A stretch of DNA of 47,339 bases from a bacterium (GTDB taxonomy: Bacteria > 4484-113), in NCBI GenBank assembly GCA_021163765.1, contig JAGGTK010000089.1, positions 1 through 47,339 of the forward strand, read 5' to 3'. The notes beneath the pieces were generated by a model, which worked only from the letters and a program-made list of their open reading frames with translations, had not been told where the DNA came from and made no database searches. A program made the translations under genes and the position numbers. Positions 43,989-47,339 of this stretch are shown here, one piece after another. Within the stretch, counting starts at the first letter, position 1, and every line of letters starts with the position of its first letter.

Positions 43989-44729
43989 GTGAAAAAAGAT
44001 ATGACAACTGGGAACGGGGAGAACCTGGAAGCCGAGGGCATGGACAGCGCTGAACGCCCATCCGACGCTGAAAGCCCGCCGAAGCCCGATACTGACGGCC
44101 TGCCAAAGGACGCGGACGAAACGGTGGCCGATGATGAAGCTGCGCTCGAACCTGAGGCAGACGACCTCCCGGCAGCCATCGAATCCGAAGCGTCCGTCTT
44201 TCTGGAACTGGAGAAAGCTCGTGCTGAAGCCAGCGAATACCTGCAGTTAGCGCAACGCACGCAAGCTGACCTTATAAACTACCGAAAGCGCGTTGAGAGC
44301 GAGCGTGAATCCTACAAGCAGTTTGCCATTGAGGATTTAATCTTCGAGCTGGTACCCGTTCTCGACAGCCTGGCTCAAGCGGAGCACCTTTACAAGGACA
44401 CCGCGCCTGGCGAAAATCCCCTCCTTGACGGCGTCCGAAAAACCAGAGAACTGCTCCAGAAGATATTCATGGAGCACGGCATCGAGACGATATCCGAAAC
44501 TAAAATCCCGTTTAACCCATCTATGCACCAGCCGCTGCACTCCGAACCCTCGCCCGACGTTGTTGTCGAAATGGTCGCCGAAGTCTACCAGCAGGGCGTG
44601 CGCATTGGAGACCGCGTCATCAAACCTGCAATGGTGCGGGTTTTAACGCCGCTCAAGGAGGAGGAGAAGGACAAAGACGAGCCTGCCGAAGAAGAGCCAG
44701 GGGAGGATGCCCCCAGCGAGGAGAAGTAA
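43989..44729 (+). CDS. grpE: Nucleotide exchange factor GrpE
   Basis: 246 residues from GTG at 43989, or from ATG at 44001; neither has a clear ribosome-binding site. The N-terminal 65 residues are acidic and likely disordered. A helix about 68-125 includes LAQRTQADLINYRKRVE, and the beta-wing contains NPSMHQPLHSEPSPD, VVEVYQQGV-like VAEVYQQGVRIGDRVIKPAMVRV. The C-terminal 25 residues are Glu/Lys/Pro-rich. It releases ADP from DnaK. It is followed directly by dnaJ with no gap. Confidence 0.95.
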   Translation: MKKDMTTGNGENLEAEGMDSAERPSDAESPPKPDTDGLPKDADETVADDEAALEPEADDLPAAIESEASVFLELEKARAEASEYLQLAQRTQADLINYRKRVESERESYKQFAIEDLIFELVPVLDSLAQAEHLYKDTAPGENPLLDGVRKTRELLQKIFMEHGIETISETKIPFNPSMHQPLHSEPSPDVVVEMVAEVYQQGVRIGDRVIKPAMVRVLTPLKEEEKDKDEPAEEEPGEDAPSEEK

Positions 44730-45869
44730 GTGGCACCGGAAAAGGACCTCTACGAAGTGCTCGGCATTGAGCGCGGGGCGACCGAGAAGGAAATCAAGGC
44801 AGCCCACCGGCGGCTCGCGCGCAAGTACCATCCCGACGTGAACCCGGGCAATCCCGAAGCCGAGCAGCGCTTCAAGGAGATCCAGGCCGCATACAATGTC
44901 CTGTCGGACAAGGAAAAGCGCAAGCAGTATGACACGTACGGCAGCAGTTTCTTCTCGCCTCACGGCGGCCCCGGCGGCGGGCCGGGAATGGAATGGGACG
45001 AGTTCGTGCGCCAGTTCGCCTCAAGAGGAATGCGAGTTGAATTCGGCGGGAGTGGCTTTGATGTGTTCGGCGACCTGTTCGGGCGCGCCGGCGCGACCCA
45101 AACCCGCGCTGATACAACTCCGCGCCGGGGTGAGGACGTTTATCAACCTGTCACCATCGACTTTCTGGAGGCAGCTAAAGGAACAACGGTCATAATGGAG
45201 CTCGTGCGGGAAATTACGTGCGACCGCTGTAACGGAAGCGGCGCTGACCCGGACGCAGCCTGGAATGTGTGTCCCACCTGCAACGGGACCGGTCAGATTT
45301 CGCGTGGGGCTTCGTTTTTCAGGCAAACCACGGAGTGCCCCCATTGCCGGGGAAAGGGCAGCATTCCAAGCAAGAACTGCATGCGCTGCCGGGGCAGCGG
45401 CCTCATAACAAAGCGGGAGCGCATCGAAGTGAAGATACCGGCCGGAATCGACACCGGAAGCAAGGTTCGAGTTCCGGGCAAGGGCAGTCCGGGGCGAAAC
45501 GGCGGCCCATACGGCGATTTGCTGCTAAACGTGACCGTGCGACCCCACCCTTATTTCCACCGCCAGGACTCCAACGTCACCCTTGAAGTCCCCATAACAA
45601 TAGCCGAGGCCCTGCTCGGCGGCGAAATCGAGATACCAACTCTCGACAAGCACGTGCGAATGAAGATACCGCCGGGGACCGACTCAGGCAGGGAATTCCG
45701 CCTGAAAGGCAAGGGGTTTCCCCGGCTTTCCCGCGCTGGCAGAGGAGATCTGCTGGTGCGTGTGAAGATAGTGACCCCAAAGCGCGTCAGCGCGCGGGGC
45801 CGCGAGCTCATTAGCGAGTTCGCGGAGGACAACCCGATTAACCCGAGATTGAAAATGTTTGGCTTCTAA
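44730..45869 (+). CDS. dnaJ: Chaperone DnaJ (Hsp40)
   Basis: 379 residues. The J domain (about 6-70) has the HPD motif in ARKYHPDVNPG. A Gly-rich segment follows, then four zinc repeats: CDRCNGSG, CPTCNGTG, CPHCRGKG, CMRCRGSG. The C-terminal substrate domains end near ARGRELISEFAE. The start is a GTG immediately after the grpE stop, with GAGGAG upstream. It stimulates DnaK ATPase and delivers substrates. Confidence 0.97.
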   Translation: MAPEKDLYEVLGIERGATEKEIKAAHRRLARKYHPDVNPGNPEAEQRFKEIQAAYNVLSDKEKRKQYDTYGSSFFSPHGGPGGGPGMEWDEFVRQFASRGMRVEFGGSGFDVFGDLFGRAGATQTRADTTPRRGEDVYQPVTIDFLEAAKGTTVIMELVREITCDRCNGSGADPDAAWNVCPTCNGTGQISRGASFFRQTTECPHCRGKGSIPSKNCMRCRGSGLITKRERIEVKIPAGIDTGSKVRVPGKGSPGRNGGPYGDLLLNVTVRPHPYFHRQDSNVTLEVPITIAEALLGGEIEIPTLDKHVRMKIPPGTDSGREFRLKGKGFPRLSRAGRGDLLVRVKIVTPKRVSARGRELISEFAEDNPINPRLKMFGF

Positions 45870-45872
45870 ACG

Positions 45873-46319
45873 ATGGCACAGAACCAACGAAACGGAGATA
45901 AACAAGAGCCGCTGCTTACCATCGGCACGGTCGCGCAGATGCTCGACCTGCACCAGCAGACTCTGCGCAAGTACGAGGAAGAAGGGCTCATCTCGCCCGA
46001 ACGCACGAAGGGAGGCACAAGGATGTACTCCCGAAGCGACGTTGAGCGGCTGAGCATTATCGTCAGCTTGACCCGCGAACTCGGAGTGAACCTTGCGGGC
46101 GTAGAGGTCATCTTTCGGATGAGAGAGCAGCTTGAAGAGATGAAGCGAATGCTGGACCTTATACTGCAGCAGCTTGACCCGCCGGTGCGCGAACAGATGC
46201 TATCAGTCCTCAGGGGAACAGAATTCGGGCTGGTGCCCACCAAGCGCACCGGAACCGGACTGGTGCTGCATTCACTGCTCAGAACGGCAGCGGGGGAGGG
46301 AAAAGGAGAGAAAGAATGA
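45873..46319 (+). CDS. hspR: MerR-family heat-shock repressor HspR
   Basis: 148 residues. The winged helix spans about 14-80 with [23 protein letters not shown] and [17 protein letters not shown], typical of HspR (the first is longer than usual: [11 protein letters not shown] then [12 protein letters not shown]). A helical segment (about 95-125) follows. HspR binds HAIR elements with DnaK as co-repressor and controls its own operon in actinobacteria and others. Its place after dnaJ and before clpB fits that scheme. It lies 3 bases after dnaJ and overlaps clpB (ATGA). Confidence 0.93.
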   Translation: MAQNQRNGDKQEPLLTIGTVAQMLDLHQQTLRKYEEEGLISPERTKGGTRMYSRSDVERLSIIVSLTRELGVNLAGVEVIFRMREQLEEMKRMLDLILQQLDPPVREQMLSVLRGTEFGLVPTKRTGTGLVLHSLLRTAAGEGKGEKE

Positions 46320-47339
46320 TTCCCTACGAAAAATTCACTGAACACGCCAAACTGGCTCTACAGAAGGCCCAGGACGTACTCCTTGAGACCAAACAGGTTC
46401 AGTTTGACACGGAACATGTGCTGTACGGCCTGGCTTTCGTTGAGAACTCGCTGGCCGTGGAAGTATTCAGCCTGGCGGGCGTTGACCGCGAGAAGGCTCT
46501 TGGCAGGATAAAGAACGCCGTGTTGCACAGGCCGCAGGTGGAAACAGGCGGCGGCATCGGCCAGATATACGTAACACCGCAAACGGCCAAATTGTTTGAC
46601 CTCGCGTACGACGAGGCAAAACAGATGGGCGACGAGTTCATCGGCACGGAACACCTGCTGCTGTCATTCTTCGAGCTGAGGGAAGGCGCAGGGCTGAGAG
46701 TGTTAAGCGCCCTGGGCCTGACCAAGGAGAAGGTCCTACAGGCCTTAAAGGAAGTCCGCGGACACCGCCGCGTGGATTCGGCCCAGGCAGAAGACACATA
46801 CCAGGCACTGAAACGCTTCACCATCGATCTGACCGACAAGGCCAGCAGCGGCAAGATTGATCCCGTCATCGGGCGGGACCAGGAGACTGACCGTGTTATC
46901 GAGGTTCTGTCCCGGCGACAGAAGAATAACCCTGTGCTCATCGGTGACCCGGGAGTCGGCAAGACGGCCATCGTTGAAGGCCTTGCGCTGCGCATCGCCC
47001 AGAAACGGGTGCCCGAGCCGCTGATGGACAAGCGCGTCCTGCAGCTCGATATGGCCCGGCTCATCGCCGGTTCCAAGTTTCGCGGCGAGTTCGAAGACCG
47101 GCTCAAGGCTGTACTGGACGAGATTGAGAAGGGCAAGCGCAACGTGATCCTGTTCATCGACGAGATGCACACGGTGGTAGGGGCCGGCGCCGCGGAAGGG
47201 GCAATGGATGCCTCCAACATACTCAAGCCCGCCCTGTCCCGGGGGGACCTGCAGGCTATCGGCGCCACCACCGTGACGGAATACCGCAAGTATGTGGAAA
47301 AGGATCCCGCGCTGGAGCGCAGATTCCAGCCCGTCCTGG
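46316..47339 (+). CDS. clpB: ATP-dependent chaperone ClpB, 3' partial
   Basis: The first 341 residues; the gene runs off the window. The Clp N-domain (about 1-150) begins [19 protein letters not shown], and contains a second repeat, [18 protein letters not shown]1 follows: [18 protein letters not shown], Walker A GDPGVGKT, Walker [10 protein letters not shown], and the sensor loop [22 protein letters not shown]. It resembles both ClpB and ClpC. I favour ClpB because of the [21 protein letters not shown] linker and the position after hspR. The M-domain that would settle the matter is outside. It dissolves protein aggregates with DnaK. Confidence 0.88.
   Translation, partial: MIPYEKFTEHAKLALQKAQDVLLETKQVQFDTEHVLYGLAFVENSLAVEVFSLAGVDREKALGRIKNAVLHRPQVETGGGIGQIYVTPQTAKLFDLAYDEAKQMGDEFIGTEHLLLSFFELREGAGLRVLSALGLTKEKVLQALKEVRGHRRVDSAQAEDTYQALKRFTIDLTDKASSGKIDPVIGRDQETDRVIEVLSRRQKNNPVLIGDPGVGKTAIVEGLALRIAQKRVPEPLMDKRVLQLDMARLIAGSKFRGEFEDRLKAVLDEIEKGKRNVILFIDEMHTVVGAGAAEGAMDASNILKPALSRGDLQAIGATTVTEYRKYVEKDPALERRFQPVL

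Noticed and set aside
44640..44730. GAG-rich stretch at the end of grpE as a TRAP-binding site
   Set aside because: The GAG triplets come from glutamate codons and their spacing is irregular; TRAP sites need about 11 triplets with 2-3 base gaps.

Overview
The window is a dense, GC-rich bacterial chromosome segment (about 60% G+C by eye), apparently from an uncultured or little-studied lineage. Several traits recall Gram-positive or Terrabacteria-type genomes: RNase J, SepF, HspR, a DnaK without the roughly 23-residue insertion of proteobacterial DnaKs, and a TRAP (MtrB) protein. However, an OstA/LptA-like exported protein suggests an outer membrane. A diderm Terrabacteria-like phylum such as Armatimonadota or a neighbouring candidate phylum would fit, but this is inference and I would not name a taxon with confidence. 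There is no phage, CRISPR array or insertion sequence that I can support. Almost every gene is intact and tightly packed.

Layout. (1) 1-2624: the end of a large dockerin/PKD/beta-propeller secreted protein, tRNA-Arg(CCG), and a 500-bp spacer. The spacer carries heptad repeats, an inverted repeat, and a minus-strand candidate structured RNA or short ORF that ends in a strong intrinsic terminator. (2) 2625-25082, all plus strand: tRNA-Thr, tuf, rpmG, tRNA-Trp, secE, nusG, rplK, rplA, rplJ, rplL, rpoB and rpoC. The run continues without a break into sepF, RNase J, uppP, a TagA-type glycosyltransferase, ftsE, ftsX, an EnvC/PcsB-type M23 factor, a CtpA-type S41 protease, an NYN-domain protein and an OstA/LptA-like protein. 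This 22-kb run links translation and transcription to envelope growth and division. Many of its genes overlap by a few bases. (3) 25079-26726: rplI, rpsR and rpsF (minus), divergent from rpsT (plus). (4) 26723-34009, minus: comEC, an exported alpha/beta hydrolase, tRNA-Arg(TCG), tsaD, hypA, mtrB (TRAP), rfbB and deoB. (5) 34066-41319: purE (plus), then acyP, folP, a five-haem cytochrome c, folE, ftsH and a DegP/HtrA protease (all minus). (6) 41617 to the end, plus: the heat-shock operon dnaK, hsp20, grpE, dnaJ, hspR, clpB. clpB runs off the window.

Points of most interest are the TRAP homologue directly upstream of hypA, with folE and folP nearby; the structured RNA candidate at about 2323-2530; the rpoC-to-cell-division gene run in place of the usual str operon; acidic C-terminal tails on both L11 and L9; a ComEC whose beta-lactamase-like domain has lost its metal-binding motif; and a large insertion in the RpoC clamp region. 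Regulatory features include sigma70-type promoters before rpsT, rpsF, the cytochrome gene, dnaK and htrA, and an 8-bp palindrome between the divergent deoB and purE genes.
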